Below, in pieces: positions 10,376 through 22,939 of a DNA stretch of 64,000 nt. The notes under the pieces were generated by a model, which ran no database searches, was not told the DNA's origin, and saw only the letters and a list, made by a program, of their open reading frames with translations. Source of the stretch: Topomyia yanbarensis (lineage: Eukaryota > Arthropoda > Insecta > Diptera > Culicidae); assembly GCF_030247195.1 (NCBI RefSeq), contig NC_080672.1:309287115-309351114 (forward strand). The letters are read 5' to 3'. Positions within the stretch are counted from its first letter, which is position 1, and the number at the start of each line of letters is the position of its first letter. Position numbers and translations under genes: made by a program.

Positions 10376-10486
10376 TAATGAATTAAACGTTCCAAAATCA
10401 GTCAAACACATTTTATTTGATCCGTAAAAACCAAATAATCATTTCTGAAATACCATAATGTGATATAAATCAATTCGTTTCAATAT

Positions 10487-11030
<544 letters not shown>

Positions 11031-13310
11031 CATTACATAAAACCGTCCTTTTTGAACCGATACGGCAAAGTTTTGAGTTAATCCACCTTTTGTTCTAAGT
11101 TGTGCCACTGTGAGTTGCAGAGCATGACAAAATACAAAACATATGGGTTTTTCCGCAAAAATAGTTTAAATACTGACACTTTACTTTTTCAACAACTGAA
11201 AGCAGTTTGTTGAAAGTCATACATATGATAATGATGTGGTCAGTAGTCTGTATCGAATAATGGATGAATGGCATTTGTTGATAATGACTTTCGAGGTGAT
11301 ATTTCAGAGTTTCCGTGCAATAGTTTATACTTGACCTGTCATTGATTCTCTTCCATCTTCCAAGCAGATCATTTCTACCTAATATAGTAAACAAAAACAC
11401 ACAAACCTGTTGACAATCACAATTCATGAAGAAGGTGCACTGATCTTGGATAAAAACACAACCAATCAAAACTCTAAATCGACACCACAATTAAGTCAAA
11501 GGAAGCTTCAATTTCTTTGTACGCAGCTATAAAAGAAAATCGAATTAAGAGCTGTATCCTCGGAATAATTCATTAACTGCACATTTCCGCGCATTTTTGC
11601 GTTTTCAATCCAGTGAATCGTTGTATTTCTGTGCATTACTCCATCACTCACCGGAATAAACAACAGACCAGATCGAGAAACATTCGAACATTAACACCAC
11701 CCCAAGAGACACATTGATTTGAACCAACCGCGGCGATTTCAATCCGAGTAAAAGAAAACTACGAACAACAGAAGCAAAACAGGTAACGAGCAACCGATGA
11801 AATGAAACAGAACTGATGAGACTCGAATCGAACTGCGTGAGTTTTTTTGCCTTTACACGCTGGCAAAACTTTTTTCCAACCAACCAACACATCTGACAAC
11901 CGGTAGAATCTATTTTAGAATTCCACTGAAATTGATCATCGTATACTCGTGTTTATAGCTATTAGATAGTAATCAGCGACTGCGACCTCCCGTCGAGTCG
12001 TCAAAAGTAAGTTCACTTAGCCCCGAAGCTGCAATTGCAACGCGCAGCACCTGCCGGCAGCATTTTCATAGCTGCGATCGCCCGAGGGGCTAATTCGCGA
12101 TCGGCTACGGTAGACTGGAAAATGAAATCCGCTTTTATTGGGACTATGCTTCATTGTGCAAATGTGTAGTACAATTGAAGCCCCAAGCGACTGGTTAATG
12201 GTCGTGAAAAAGTAAGGCTTTCAGATGATCCGAAATTTAACAATTAAATCTTCGAACCAGTATTTTTTAGGTTGCAGTCAAAATAAATTGAAGATACGTA
12301 AGATCAATTTTATTGAGATTTTGCGAACTAGTAGGTTCGATTTCGAATCTCTAAATACTACTGATAGATGAATGGTCCACCGTGATATAACCAGCAAGAT
12401 AAATAAATGATGTGAACTAAATAACTGCGTGAACTAAACTCCTTACGCGAGATAACTATAGCCTGTAGGAGAAACCTACAAGCAATAAAAGTTTATTAGA
12501 TGTCTACTACCGTTCTACGCATAATTGTCCCATGTTTATAGGTAAGTAATTCGATTGAATATGGGAATGTTATGCGTATTTTGGAAGTGTAGTATTTGTA
12601 AATGACTATTCATATGATAGAGTGACCGATCATATTTTAGACATAGGGGGAGAGAGGTAAATCTATTAACTCCTCTTTCAATAACACCAGAACCACATCG
12701 TGTAAGCAACAGAACTGGTGAAAATGCAATGTGTTATGGCATTATGATTAGTGTATTTACAGTTGGCTGCAGAATTTACACCCGCCAAGTCTAGCAATTT
12801 ATTATGCACATTAACTGGACTAGCGCCAATGTGGTAGGCGGTTGTCATCATCGACTCTCGTTGGCAAGAGCATCTTCCATCTGAATAATCTCACCCGGCT
12901 ATCTCCAGTAGAGTAAGATTCATAATAATGATTGCATTTGCGTGTACATATCTTTCATCGTAAATGCTGATTGAATAATGTACGTGCGCAACTGTATCGT
13001 GTATTGTTTAAGGGTATGATGGCAGGTCTGGGATATCTCACCAAACCTGGAACGCTTGGATTTGATCGGAAATGCTTGCAACTGCGTCTCCAGTGGAACG
13101 TAAATGCATTCCATGGCTTCCACTGAGCAGAGAGGTAACAGAATAATAATGTGGTTGAGATAATGTTTAACAAGTTTGGTTTAAAAGCCTAAGAGTAAGA
13201 GGATTGGACTCAAAAACCGGTCATCATATGAGACCAGACCAGCTCTTTTTGTCAGTAGTTAGAATCGATACAATAGTGATAACTGTGGTGTCGCAAATAA
13301 CAGTTGTTCT
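11031..13310. other. Unique-looking DNA with a possible 5' exon and splice donor
   Basis: No conserved protein domain was found. A minus-strand frame of 131 codons (11095-11490) is Cys- and Ile-rich with no family match I recognise and is probably chance. On the plus strand 11930-12006 is more GC-balanced and ends in AAAA followed by GTAAGT at 12007, a textbook splice donor, so a short untranslated exon is conceivable. The section 12770-12910 is also less AT-rich. No transcript evidence is available. Confidence 0.3.
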
Positions 13311-13339
13311 ATTTCAGCCTTGTCCAGTATTCAAAAAAC

Positions 13340-14455
13340 ACAGCCAATACATGTAGGGATCCTAGAAAATTGCAAACATTCGCCCACATTTTTTCTTGTC
13401 AATATTAATATTTGTGGCACATATCGTCGCTGTTGTGCTATCTTATGACAAGCGCCATTTTGCACATTTCGAGAAAAACGATTTTTAAAGTTTGAGATTG
13501 AGTATCTTGAAACTTATAAATGGTACAAACAATTCAAAGAAAACAATTGATGCTTCTATCTATTCTGTATTAATCTCTCAAATATTACGAAGATCAGAAG
13601 ACTATGTTGCGAGTTTTTACTATAAATGTAAACAAAAGTCGCACTCGCACGTGTCATAGGTGTGTATTGATGACAAAATTTGTATGTATTTTCTATAGAA
13701 AAAAATCATCAATTATTAACTTTTATTCATATCTTTGGCTTCATTTGGTCTATGAACAATTGACGAGATGCATTTTGAAGGAAATGAGTCAGGGGATCTA
13801 GAAAAAAATATTTATTTTTTATTACAGTGTTGCCAAATATGCTATATTTCCAGTTTATAATTTAAAGTGCATTTTTCTCACGATTCTTGCATTATTGTTT
13901 CGAAAATGATTATGCGATTGTGTTTCTCAGATAGTTTTACATATAAAAACTCCTTACACATCAAGATATTTTGAGCCAATCCCAAGACACAGGCATAGCA
14001 AAAAATTAAAAATTTCTCAGCGCGTTTCTCGCTATATCTCAGTAACTAAGCAGAATGTCAAAATTCTGTAAACGCCACTTTGTAGAGATTTTTTAGACAA
14101 GTATTGTGGCATATCTAACTCAGTTTACCCCAAAATGTCGTTTGTCATAAGATAGCACAACAGCGACGATATGGTATGTGACACAATCATTAAAGCAGCC
14201 AGGCCAACTGTGCAGCGTACAAAATTATACCGCAATCAAATTATTCATTCAATGAAGAATTTATTCAAAGCATCATTTGGAATCTTTAACAAGTAAGGAA
14301 CGAGTACAACCGTACCGATCGTTTCAATTTAAAGGGGGTTTGATAAATCGTTGTGAGTGACTTGGCTAGGAATGATAGTGTCACTCCTTTGGTCCTAAGT
14401 TCCTGTCCTGGCCAATAAGCCTAGGTTATAGCACCTTTACTCATTCTCTGAAATC
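13340..14455 (-). mobile_element. Retroinserted-element family, second copy, interrupted by a MITE
   Basis: On the minus strand the order is CCTTTGGTCCTAGG-like block, CAAACCCCC, GAATGAATAATTTGATTGC-like block, GGCCTGGCTGC-like block and CCTACATGTATTGGCTGTGT. The same blocks run on the plus strand at 41270-41660, the 3' part of the element flanked by a target duplication there. The insert at 13425-14168 interrupts this copy at a site that is uninterrupted at 41.6 kb. No coding sequence was recognised. Confidence 0.7.
13425..14168. mobile_element. MITE with CGTCGCTGTTGTGC ends, 744 bp
   Basis: The left end CGTCGCTGTTGTGCTATCTT and the right end (14136-14168) are inverted repeats over about 33 bases with few mismatches. 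ATAT flanks both sides (13421-13424 and 14169-14172), consistent with a TA or ATAT target. The orthologous position in the related copy at about 41.58 kb lacks the insert, which supports the boundaries. The interior is non-coding; one plus-strand frame of 65 codons has no recognised content. Confidence 0.8.
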
Positions 14456-15790
14456 ATGAAAGAAAAAACTAATTGAAAGTTCTACTAGCTCTCTCCTTCG
14501 ACTGATTCCAACAACAATGTGCTTTCGGTAAAGCTTCGGAATAGTCATCCTCCACCAATCTTCGGCGGTCAGTAGGCACTGATAGGCACTCAAACTGTTC
14601 ATTTGTTAATCAATGGATTCCGAGGGCCGCGATTTCCTAAAATATGCCAGTCATTAACGATTCATATAACACTTACGTGTTGGTTTGAGTTCCTCGCTAC
14701 TGGTTTATTCAAAACTCCGGAAACGGCTTCAAACCCGCTGATTAATTTTCCATGTCGTATTTTTATCACTTTTCACAAATTAGCACTTGATATTAGAATC
14801 TTACGCAAATAACAATTGTTCTGTTCGTGTCGAAAAACCACATAAACTTGAAAACTTTAAAAACACAGTTGTCGAATTTAATTATGATATTGAACGTTTT
14901 GTTCATTTAGCGATAACAAACTTTTCCATTTACCGATAACAAACTTCAATTATCCATTTAATTTTGTTTTTGAAACAGATTCGACCCCGTTCAAACGAGA
15001 ATATAATAAACCGTTCTTTCTAAGATCTTTGCTATCATTATTATTCAGCTAACTAGTTTCTAATCAAAAGGACTCAACCGTAGCCCTTATTTACCACCGG
15101 AAACTACTGCAATCTAAAATGCTCATACCCATATCCATTACGGAATCCAAGCCTAGTCGACACATTCTGACACTTGCTTGGCAGCAGCCGAGAGTCTGCC
15201 GCAGCTAGCATATCAAGACAATGGCATATAGTGGAACTGGGAACAAAACAAAAAAGTATTCCATGAATAATTAATTTTTCTCCTCCAGCAGTACTCTGTC
15301 GGCGCAGTTTTATTGCCTGAGCAAACTTTCGCGACACTATTATCATTATCATCATCATCTTTGGACCAAAGAAGAACCGACGGATGCTTGGTTGTTATTT
15401 GTGACAGCTCGTCAACATTTTTCGCTAAGCTTCCCTTGCCAGTTTTGCTGTTTGTTTTTGTTATTCAGTATTTAACATCAATTATTGTGAAGTTACTTTT
15501 TTTAAGCAATCAGGGACTCAAAAAGCTACTATAACCAGAATTTCAACGCTTTTAAAACATGGATGTAGGAAAGTCCTTGTTAGAAATAATATACCTATTT
15601 ATTCTCGAACGTCACCTGGGGGATTGACAGAAATCTCTCGAACTCGAATACAAAAATAATTTTGAGCGTAACTATTTTGCTTTCCCATCTTACATGTATA
15701 TATGCTTATCCATCTTCATTGTGATTTCAAAAACAATTAGGGTTTGAATAATCTCAAAACTGAATATTCCTATTGATCATATTTACCTAT
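14456..15790. other. No gene recognised
   Basis: The interval is AT-rich with scattered short open frames that show no family motif. GATAACAAACTT occurs twice close together (14910-14945), a minor duplication. Confidence 0.5.
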
Positions 15791-15980
15791 CACCAACGCC
15801 AGGGAAGCAACTCCGTAATCTGCAGTACTAGGGCCCAGATATCAACACAGAAGTCGGGACCTACGTCTTCGCTTGCATTCCGAAATAAAACGTGACCTGA
15901 GATTTTTCACCTTAGAAAATCTTAACGATCTCGGCAGGGATAGAACCCATACCCACTGGGATGAGAAGAAGTCACGCAAA
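15790..15980 (-). mobile_element. tRNA-derived SINE-like repeat, minus strand
   Basis: On the minus strand the unit has GGGTTCTATCCCTGCCGAGAT, a B-box-like block, followed by TCTAAGGTGAAAAATCTCAGG, GTCACGTTTTATTTCGGAATG and GTAGGTCCCGACTTCTGTG. This ordered set resembles a SINE type I associate with mosquitoes, with a tRNA head and a CGGAA...GTCCCG body. A clear A box is not evident. Confidence 0.5.
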
Positions 15981-16179
15981 CCTGTCAATGCATGAACTCA
16001 TAAAACGAAAAAATAATAAAAATGGATATGACAATGGCTAATGAACATTTGTGCTCCCTATTCCTATTATCATCCTACCGATTTGGAGCACTTGTTTAAA
16101 GTTTTAGTTGCGCTCATACATGTATGCATTAAACATGTTTCATTTCCTTTTTTATATCGTTACTTAAGGCAAAGCAAAA

Positions 16180-16790
16180 CTTTCAAATGGAGCCAGCTCC
16201 ATTACTCTAAATAAAAATCCATATACATAAATGAAACCAATAGAATTCAAAGACAATAATTGCAATTTACAATAACACGAATTAACCGGATAAAATAATT
16301 AAGAGAATCTATTGAATAAGAAATTAAAAAGAACGAAATAAAATTAAATTAATCAAATGAAAGCAATAAGAAACAAGTATTGAGGGACGCGCATAGCGTT
16401 GTTGGTAAATCGATTGCCTTGTACGCAGCTCACCTGGGTTCGATTCCCAACCCCGCACATAGGGTTAGAGATTTTTTCTAAAAGAGATTTCTCTAACCCG
16501 AAAGAGGCGAATGACTCTAAGGTTAAAACCTCTATAAGCAAAATTAAAAAATATTGACATTCACAAATTAATAAAGCGAATAATAATAACAAATGAAAAA
16601 AACACGAATTAACCAAATGATCAATATTATGAAAATGAATATAATTCAAAATATAATGAATAAAAAGAGTAAAACCAATAAAACGAACCAAATAAATGAA
16701 TCTAAATGGCAAAATAAAAAATTGGAATAAAACGACAAAAAATTTCAATTAAATGAGCAGAATAAAAATGGCCAATGAATCCAGAAACAA
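16180..16790. repeat. A-rich degenerate satellite (AAATGAAT/AATAAAA-type)
   Basis: The stretch is a long series of loosely repeated AAATGAA, AATAAAA, AACGAAT and AAAACGA words with few pyrimidines. A similar but shorter run is at 20455-20575. The SINE at 16384-16550 sits inside it. The bias makes the minus strand T-rich and gives spurious hydrophobic frames. Confidence 0.6.
16384..16550 (+). mobile_element. tRNA-derived SINE (Feilai-like), copy 2
   Basis: The head GGGACGCGCATAGCGTTGTTGG gives an A-box-like TAGCGTTGTTGG, and GGGTTCGATTCCCAA gives a B box with a tRNA-like arm. The body TCTAACCCGAAAGAGGCGAATGACTCTAAGG and tail GGTTAAAACCTCTATAAGC follow. The same modules in the same order make up the copy at 1441-1593 on the other strand. 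Confidence 0.8.
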
Positions 16791-17227
16791 TCCAAATGCT
16801 TACCGGTTTAATTTATGTTTTTGGCAGTGTTGTCAAGACATGACTGAGTAAATCTCGTTTTATCAAAGATTTTGCTACGAACATGGTGGTTTATATGATA
16901 TGTGGGTTTTAAACAGATTCGCGTAGAATTTTCCAAATTTTTACACTGCATAACACTGAAGCCGTGATCAGTGCATAAAAGATTTCTTATTAAAAAGCTT
17001 AAAAGCTGGCCAATGTTATCGATATTTTTGGTATCCATTTTGGCAGAGTAATACCATATAGGTAATGGATAGATTTTTCGTTTCTCTTCAGATTTTTTTC
17101 AACTACAAATAATCCAATTATCTAACAAAAAAATACAACGCACAAGAACAAAACAGATTTATAGCGCACTAAAAGTGTTCATAAAAAATCATTAAACTAT
17201 TCAAACTTATGGTAGTCTTATCTTCTT
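16791..17227. other. No gene recognised
   Basis: AT-rich DNA without family motifs or shared repeats. Confidence 0.5.
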
Positions 17228-17401
17228 CATTTTAGAGTGGTCTAATTGGAGCTTTATAGCTTGGTTCTCCGAAGGGCTCTCCGTCAGAATCACTCCGAAC
17301 TATTGCAGACGAGATTGGAAATGCCCCCCACTAAAACACCGCTTAGTGCCAAGTGTCCTGAAGTAACCATAAATATTAAGCCATTGCTCAATTTTGCCTC
17401 A

Positions 17402-18592
17402 ATATAAAGCTCAGATGCCAAATTTCACATGATTTGGACAATTCTGGACCCCCGCCCACTTGGATCGAAATTTTTGGTACTTTGGGAAAATATGGAAGGA
17501 AAATATATTAAATGTTGGAACTTTTGAAGTAGCACTCAGAAACTTACAGTTCATATCTCTTTTTAAAGGAAATAACCTTAGTATTTGAATGGAATATTTC
17601 TGTTTCTCGAAAAAAAACGGGAAAGTGAGGTACTAGGTCATTATGTTCCCAAAACCCCCTATTTTTAATATTTTTTCTGGCTCGTGATGCAAATCATATA
17701 TATCTAATGTGAAAAAATCTCAGTAATCCAACGAAACCTTTTTGACCTTTGTCCGCATACGAGAAGTTGGGGTTTTGTCATTCATATTAAATTTTATGAT
17801 TTTCTTGTGCATATATCTCTATTATTCATCAGTAAATTTTCATAAAATGTGCCTTGTTGAACGTGGACAATTTTTAGGAATAAAACTAAAATAGATTAAT
17901 TACCGGTAAAATTCAGAAACATAAAAATTTTTGACATCAACTCTACAAATCACATTTTTTTTCATTAAATGTCCTAATACTTGAGGTATTCTCCTATTTT
18001 CCCAGGAATTAATGTGAGATTTAATGATAAAAATGTGGAATCGAGAATGAATTTCAAAAAATTGAATGTTTCTGAATTTTATCGGTATCGAATCTAATTT
18101 TATTTTGTTGCTAAGCATTTTCCACGTTCAACAAGGTACATTTTATCAAAATTGATTAATTATAGAGATATATTCACGAGAAAATCATAAAATTTAATAT
18201 GAATGACAAAAGGCCCTAAAACCCCAACTTCTCGTATTTGGAAAAAGGTCAAAAAAGTTTCGTTCGATTTCTGAGATTTTTTCACATTATAAAAACTGCA
18301 AAATATGCATGATTCGCATCACGGAGCAGAATTTTTTTTTAAATAGAGGATTTTGGGGACATAATGACCCAGTACCCCACTTTCCCGTATTTTTCGAGAA
18401 ACAGAAATAGCTCCATTCAAATACTAAGTAGGTATGAACTGTAAGTTTCTAAGTGCTACTCCAAAAGTTATAGCATTTAATATATTTTTCCTCCATTTTT
18501 TCCTATAGTTCCATTTCTTTGGGCGGGGGTCTAAAATTGTCCAAATGATGCGAAATTTGTCATCTGAGCTTACTTTGACATTTGTCACAATA
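17402..18592. mobile_element. Foldback element 1: 1.19-kb near-complete palindrome
   Basis: The left arm reads GCTCAGATGCCAAATTTCAC, GGACAATTCTGGACCCCCGCC and so on; the right arm returns GGGCGGGGGTCTAAAATTGTCC and TTTGTCATCTGAGC at 18520-18570. Matching inverted blocks continue inward through CCCCAACTTCTCGTA (18219) and CCACGTTCAACAAGG (18121) to ATTCAGAAACAT / ATGTTTCTGAAT at 17911 and 18068, so pairing runs to an axis near 17996 with almost no spacer. Arm divergence is roughly 15-20 percent by eye. It lacks coding capacity. It lies inside a copy of the GT/CGCG-rich family. Confidence 0.85.
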
Positions 18593-18836
18593 TGAGAGGG
18601 GGGCCTTTGAGAATTCAAAAAAAATATTCTGCAATGCCCTAATGAGTAGTCCTAATATCATATAATAGCATTAGGAACGAAAAAAAAGGGACTATCAATC
18701 TCAGTAATAGCACAATATTTCGTCATTTCTGGTATAATACCAGTATTATATCAGAATATAGGGCTTAGTGACTATTCCGAACTGCCCTATAGGGAAATCT
18801 AAAGCAGATGTCAGGCTATGTTATAATGCTTCTTGG
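18593..18836. other. Additional inserted or diverged DNA between foldback and copy C
   Basis: This stretch separates the palindrome from the resumption of the GT/CGCG repeat. It contains CCTAATATCATATAATAGCATTAGG, a short hairpin, and no shared motif. It could be part of the inserted unit. Confidence 0.4.
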
Positions 18837-20016
18837 TTACATGGGCAGCGAACTGTGATTCTGATTGTGACATTGATAGATGCGGGGACATGGAGCTTTC
18901 ATGATTCTATGAGAACGAGCTTTTGTATGTTCGCGCTTCATACCGCGTTTATACATTATTAATTCTAAAACGTTCTCTTTATCATAGCAAGATCGCGGAC
19001 GCAGGTGTGTGCGGAGAATGGCGAAGGGTTCGAGCGTTTGCATGTTACCACGTATGAAGACGTGGACGTTTCTATATCGTATGTGCTAGCTTAGATAAAA
19101 CTTCGTGCGTATAAATTCGACGGTATAATCGTGTGGCCATCTGCATATTCATTTGGGTTTTTGAACCTAAGCGCGGATCGCTAGTCTGATGTTCAATTTT
19201 GAGTGTACGGTTCAAATGCTATGGAAGAGAGTTAGTTCCCCCATATCACTAGAGTCCCAGCAAATGTCGCTCGGAAAATTGTTGTCTAGTGTATTGATTT
19301 TTGAGAATGGTCCAACTGAAGGCATGGACCTAGCCTTCTAAAACTGAGAGTAGCGACTTCCGGAAAGGACCGATTCGGGTTCGCATGGCAACGCTCGTTT
19401 GTATAATCGCGTTTATAAATTCGTATGTTAAAACTTTCACTTGATCACCGGAGCATTTTTATGTAAGCGAGATCACGGGCGTAGATGTATGCGATTATAA
19501 GTGCGCATGCAATGTCACGTGCGCATACGTGACCAGAATTGTATTATCACAAAGGGCACAAGCGTTTCTGTCACGTATGCTAACGGGTGTATAACTTCAC
19601 TTGTTTGATATCGTTTATAAAACATATAACCGTGTAGACGTTTTGGCTTTTAAACATTCGCGCTGGATGCTCAATTTTAAGTACACGGTTCAATTGTAGG
19701 AAGACAATGAGCTCTCCAATCTCATTGGAGTCGCCATCTATGTAGCCCTAAGACTTGTCGTCTAGTGTATATATGTTTCGTATTTTATAGTTGAATCTCC
19801 CGGACGATTACGATTCATGATCGCGCGAGAACGGGTGTTTGTATGTTGGCGCGTAAGACCGCGTTTATTAATTCGTAAGTGCTAACACGTGTACTTAATC
19901 GCCGGGATATTTTTATTATTCCATGATCGTGGGCGTAGGTATGCGTGAACGATTGCGTTTGCGACCGGGTTTTTACTATCGCGAAAGCATCGTGCGTTTG
20001 CATGTTTTTTAGTGTA

Positions 20017-20190
20017 TCCAACGGGGAAAACTGATCTTAAGGACTCGAACCTGCAACACTTCAGATTCAGGCCCCGTGCACAAACCCTTATGCTATCCCT
20101 GTACTATGATGACGTCTCAGGAAGAACATATGATTATCGCTTTTGCGACACTGCTTCTAAAGCAAGATGACACACAACCGGTCTATTCTC
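20017..20190 (-). mobile_element. tRNA-derived SINE, second type, copy 1
   Basis: On the minus strand AGGGATAGCATAAGGGTTTGTG provides an A-box-like TAGCATAAGGG and GCAGGTTCGAGTCC a B box about 40 bases later. Upstream on that strand lies CTGAGACGTCATCATAG. The copy at 24899-25095 has the same layout, including GATGACGTC and the ATGATTATCGC block, so both belong to one family. Confidence 0.72.
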
Positions 20191-21310
20191 TAGAGACCAA
20201 GGTTGGATTTTTTTATCGTCTGGATTCTGATTTTAGTTCATTACCCATCGGACTTGGGTGGATGACAGAGCTGATGGAGAATGTCGATTTCTGTCCCGTC
20301 ATACCTCTGTTACCTGGATAAGAGTGAATATGAAAAGCTACAATTACGTTCAATAAAATATGAATGGCTCTTTTCTTAGTTGACTTTGAATTTACGAAGA
20401 AACTAGTATGAATTGTCAAACCAATCAGCCTAGGGGATGGAAGTATAAAATGAAAAATTGAAATGTATTAGCATGATTAAATTCATAAACTAAATAAATG
20501 AATAAAATGGGCAAAAATAGTAAAACGAATCAAATGAACAAATTGAAAAATTAAATGAACGACCGACTCTCACAAAACATTTTTTTTATGCATTTTTCGA
20601 ATACTAATTGCTCGGTTCAACAATTTTTCCTATTAAAAATACCAAATTGGTATTATTATAACGTAAATATTATCATGTGCAGTCAACATGATTTACAAAA
20701 CTATAAGAAATAGTAAGAACAATATGGTTGGAATACAGGTACTACCTTCACAATGTATGTGAAAAATCGTATTTTCTGAAAACACCATCTTTGGTAGTGG
20801 AAATATCCGGCAACAGCACACCTCCGGCACCGAACTCAGACATAACAATGCGTATATTCCACGCAAGTTGTTCTTTATTTGATTTTAATAAGAGAAGATT
20901 TCTACACTGCTACGGGCCATCCAAAAACCAAACCGACTGAAAGTATACACATCCAAAAACCAAACCGACTGAACGTATACACTTCACTTCAATTTTTACT
21001 ATCCAGAACAAATCGAATGCGCGAAATTTAACGTACTAGAAATTTCATTTGAATCAAGTTTCGTTACGTTCGATACAGCCATTCCTGACATAATAAATTG
21101 ACTCATAGACTAGTTGGCGTAAATCCGTTCACAGTTGAAAGACCTATAAAATTATAATACATGTAGTAGAACAGAGTCCAAATAGTTTCCGACCAATACT
21201 TAGGCAAGCTCGACCAACCAATACTATTGTATACGGTTGAGAAACGGACGACTAAGTAGAAAAGAAATTGGGACGGATGAGAACTAGATGGATGAAGATT
21301 GAAGGCGCTT
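20191..21310. other. No gene recognised; minor repeats
   Basis: Contains an A-rich AAATGAA-type run at 20455-20575 and, at 20919-20982, two tandem 32-base units (ATCCAAAAACCAAACCGACT...) that match at 31 of 32 positions. No reading frame shows a domain. Confidence 0.5.
20919..20982. repeat. 32-bp tandem duplication
   Basis: Units 20919-20950 and 20951-20982 begin ATCCAAAAACCAAACC and end GTATACAC, differing at one base. This looks like a recent local duplication. Confidence 0.85.
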
Positions 21311-21721
21311 CCCGAGCAAAGTCGAACATCAAAATTACAACAATCATATTTTGATAACAGCATCAAACTGAAATCTTATTTTGCTATCAGTTTTAGATTT
21401 TTTAAACATGACATCAAAATTTGATCTCATTTTGCTATCCTCGTTTCTTAGAAGTATTTTCTATGTTTATATTTCTTTGGTGAAAGATCAAAGTGAATAC
21501 ATATTTTTTTGTCAAAAAAATTCAACATTTCAATGAGCTTTCTATTTACTCTCACTGATAGCAAAATTAGTTTTCTGTTTGATGTCATAAGACAATTTTG
21601 CTGCTCTCCATTTTGATCTTTTAACCGTTAAAACGACCAAACGACAGCAACCTGAGTAATCATTTGCCAAACATCAAAACATCAAGTTTAGTTTTCAATT
21701 TGTTGTCAGACTCTGCTCGGG
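21311..21721. mobile_element. MITE with CCCGAGCA ends, 411 bp
   Basis: The left end CCCGAGCAAAGTC and the right end GACTCTGCTCGGG are inverted repeats with one mismatch over 13 bases. Inside, ACATCAAAA and TTTTGATCT words recur in inverted arrangement (TTTTGCTATC, CAAAATTTGATC). No coding capacity. I associate this terminus with mosquito MITEs but cannot name the family. TT on both flanks is too short to call a duplication. Confidence 0.68.
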
Positions 21722-22935
21722 TTGTCTGCCCCCCGGATATTTTTTCCAGAACTATGTAATGCTGATAAGAATATCTGCAATCAATCGTCGACGGTCATTA
21801 ATGAGCACCAAATACACGAACTCATTGATCCATCCAAATTCCGACGTTGCGATTAACCCACGACGTAGACGCTACTCGTATCACTCATATCATCGAGAAA
21901 AACGTGCGAAATTAAAAATAGACCACGCTCAGTGACGTGTGAAGCAAAGTGCAGTTCAGTAACAGCAGACCCAATTAATTGCACCCTACCTACTACATCA
22001 TCGTACCGCGGGATGATTGAATATTAGTTGCACAGCGATAGTGCAAGAGCGAGAAAAATGTAAGAAAGGGGAAACGAGAATACACAATGCCAGCAAATTG
22101 TCGAATTGAAGTGGACGGGTTGGGTGTTGCGAAGTCCACCGAAATAGAGCATGCCGCCCGTTACTTTCCCAAGATGCCAATTAGTGTTCCAAGCTGATCA
22201 TGTTGGAAATTATGCTACAATATGGCAGCGAAATCCTTTCATGTCTTGATTAAAGGGGAACATGATAAATCGATATTTTGATGCTGCAGTTATACGGAAT
22301 TAAATGACTATTGTGTTAAATTAATGGATCACTTTCAGTTTTAAATCGAGAGTTGAAAAATTGGGTTATAACTCAAAATTCAATTCAGTACCTAATGTCT
22401 GTTGTTTAATACTTGCATGATACTGGATGTTGCAACAACCGTTCGAGCATACTGACCTAGAATGGTTCAAAGAGAAAACACTGGCGTTAGTAGATAATAC
22501 AATATATCATTTGCACCATAATAGGTGTTCATCGAGCTATTAAAGAAAGTGATTTATCGTAAGTGAGAATTGATGATTATGAGCTGCACACAATTCGTTG
22601 CCAAGAGATTATATGAAACCTGTATCGTTTCACAAATTTAACTAGGTGGCTGCAACAAGTTATTTTTTTGTATCAGTGGATTAAATTCTAAAAGATGATA
22701 TATACCAAAATTAACACTAGTTAGACGCTCAATCCCAAATTCAAAAAGTCATACGTCTTACATGATCTAAACATCTGGCTTGTCCCAAGTGATCTCTAGA
22801 AAGGCAAACACAGAAGATTTGAGATAGTTTAGGTATTCTGCCCTCCTGCACAAAAATATTTTTTGCATAATAATTTATAGTTTAAGTGAATTTATGTGTA
22901 AATTTACTTACGTGCACTTGCAGTTTTATATTTTG
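21722..22935. other. No gene recognised
   Basis: 21760-22200 is less AT-rich than its surroundings but has only short frames without motifs. The remainder is AT-rich. No repeat shared with the rest of the window was seen. Confidence 0.5.
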
Positions 22936-22939
22936 CTGT

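Larger units (their letters stand above)
17228..20030 (+). repeat. GT/CGCG-rich dispersed family, copy C, split by a foldback element
   Basis: The leader (TCTAATTGGAGCTTTATAGC ... CACTAAAACACCGCTTAG) occupies 17228-17390, and the continuation CTGTGATTCTGATTGTGACATTGA resumes at about 18850. In the copy at 41.9 kb these parts are adjacent, so the DNA between them is inserted. After the junction, two to three units follow with starts near 19363 and 19800, a period of about 437 bases. Each unit carries ACCGATTC, GACCGCGTTTAT, TCACCGGAGC, ATATCACTAGAGT and GTTGTCTAGTGTAT blocks. Confidence 0.75.

Noticed and set aside
11095..11490. 131-codon minus-strand frame
   Set aside because: No motif, no codon or context support, and composition expected by chance in this AT-rich DNA.
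19363..20030. CRISPR-like array because of regularly recurring motifs
   Set aside because: The repeats are long (~437 bp), diverged and contain no short identical repeat-spacer pattern; the genome is eukaryotic.
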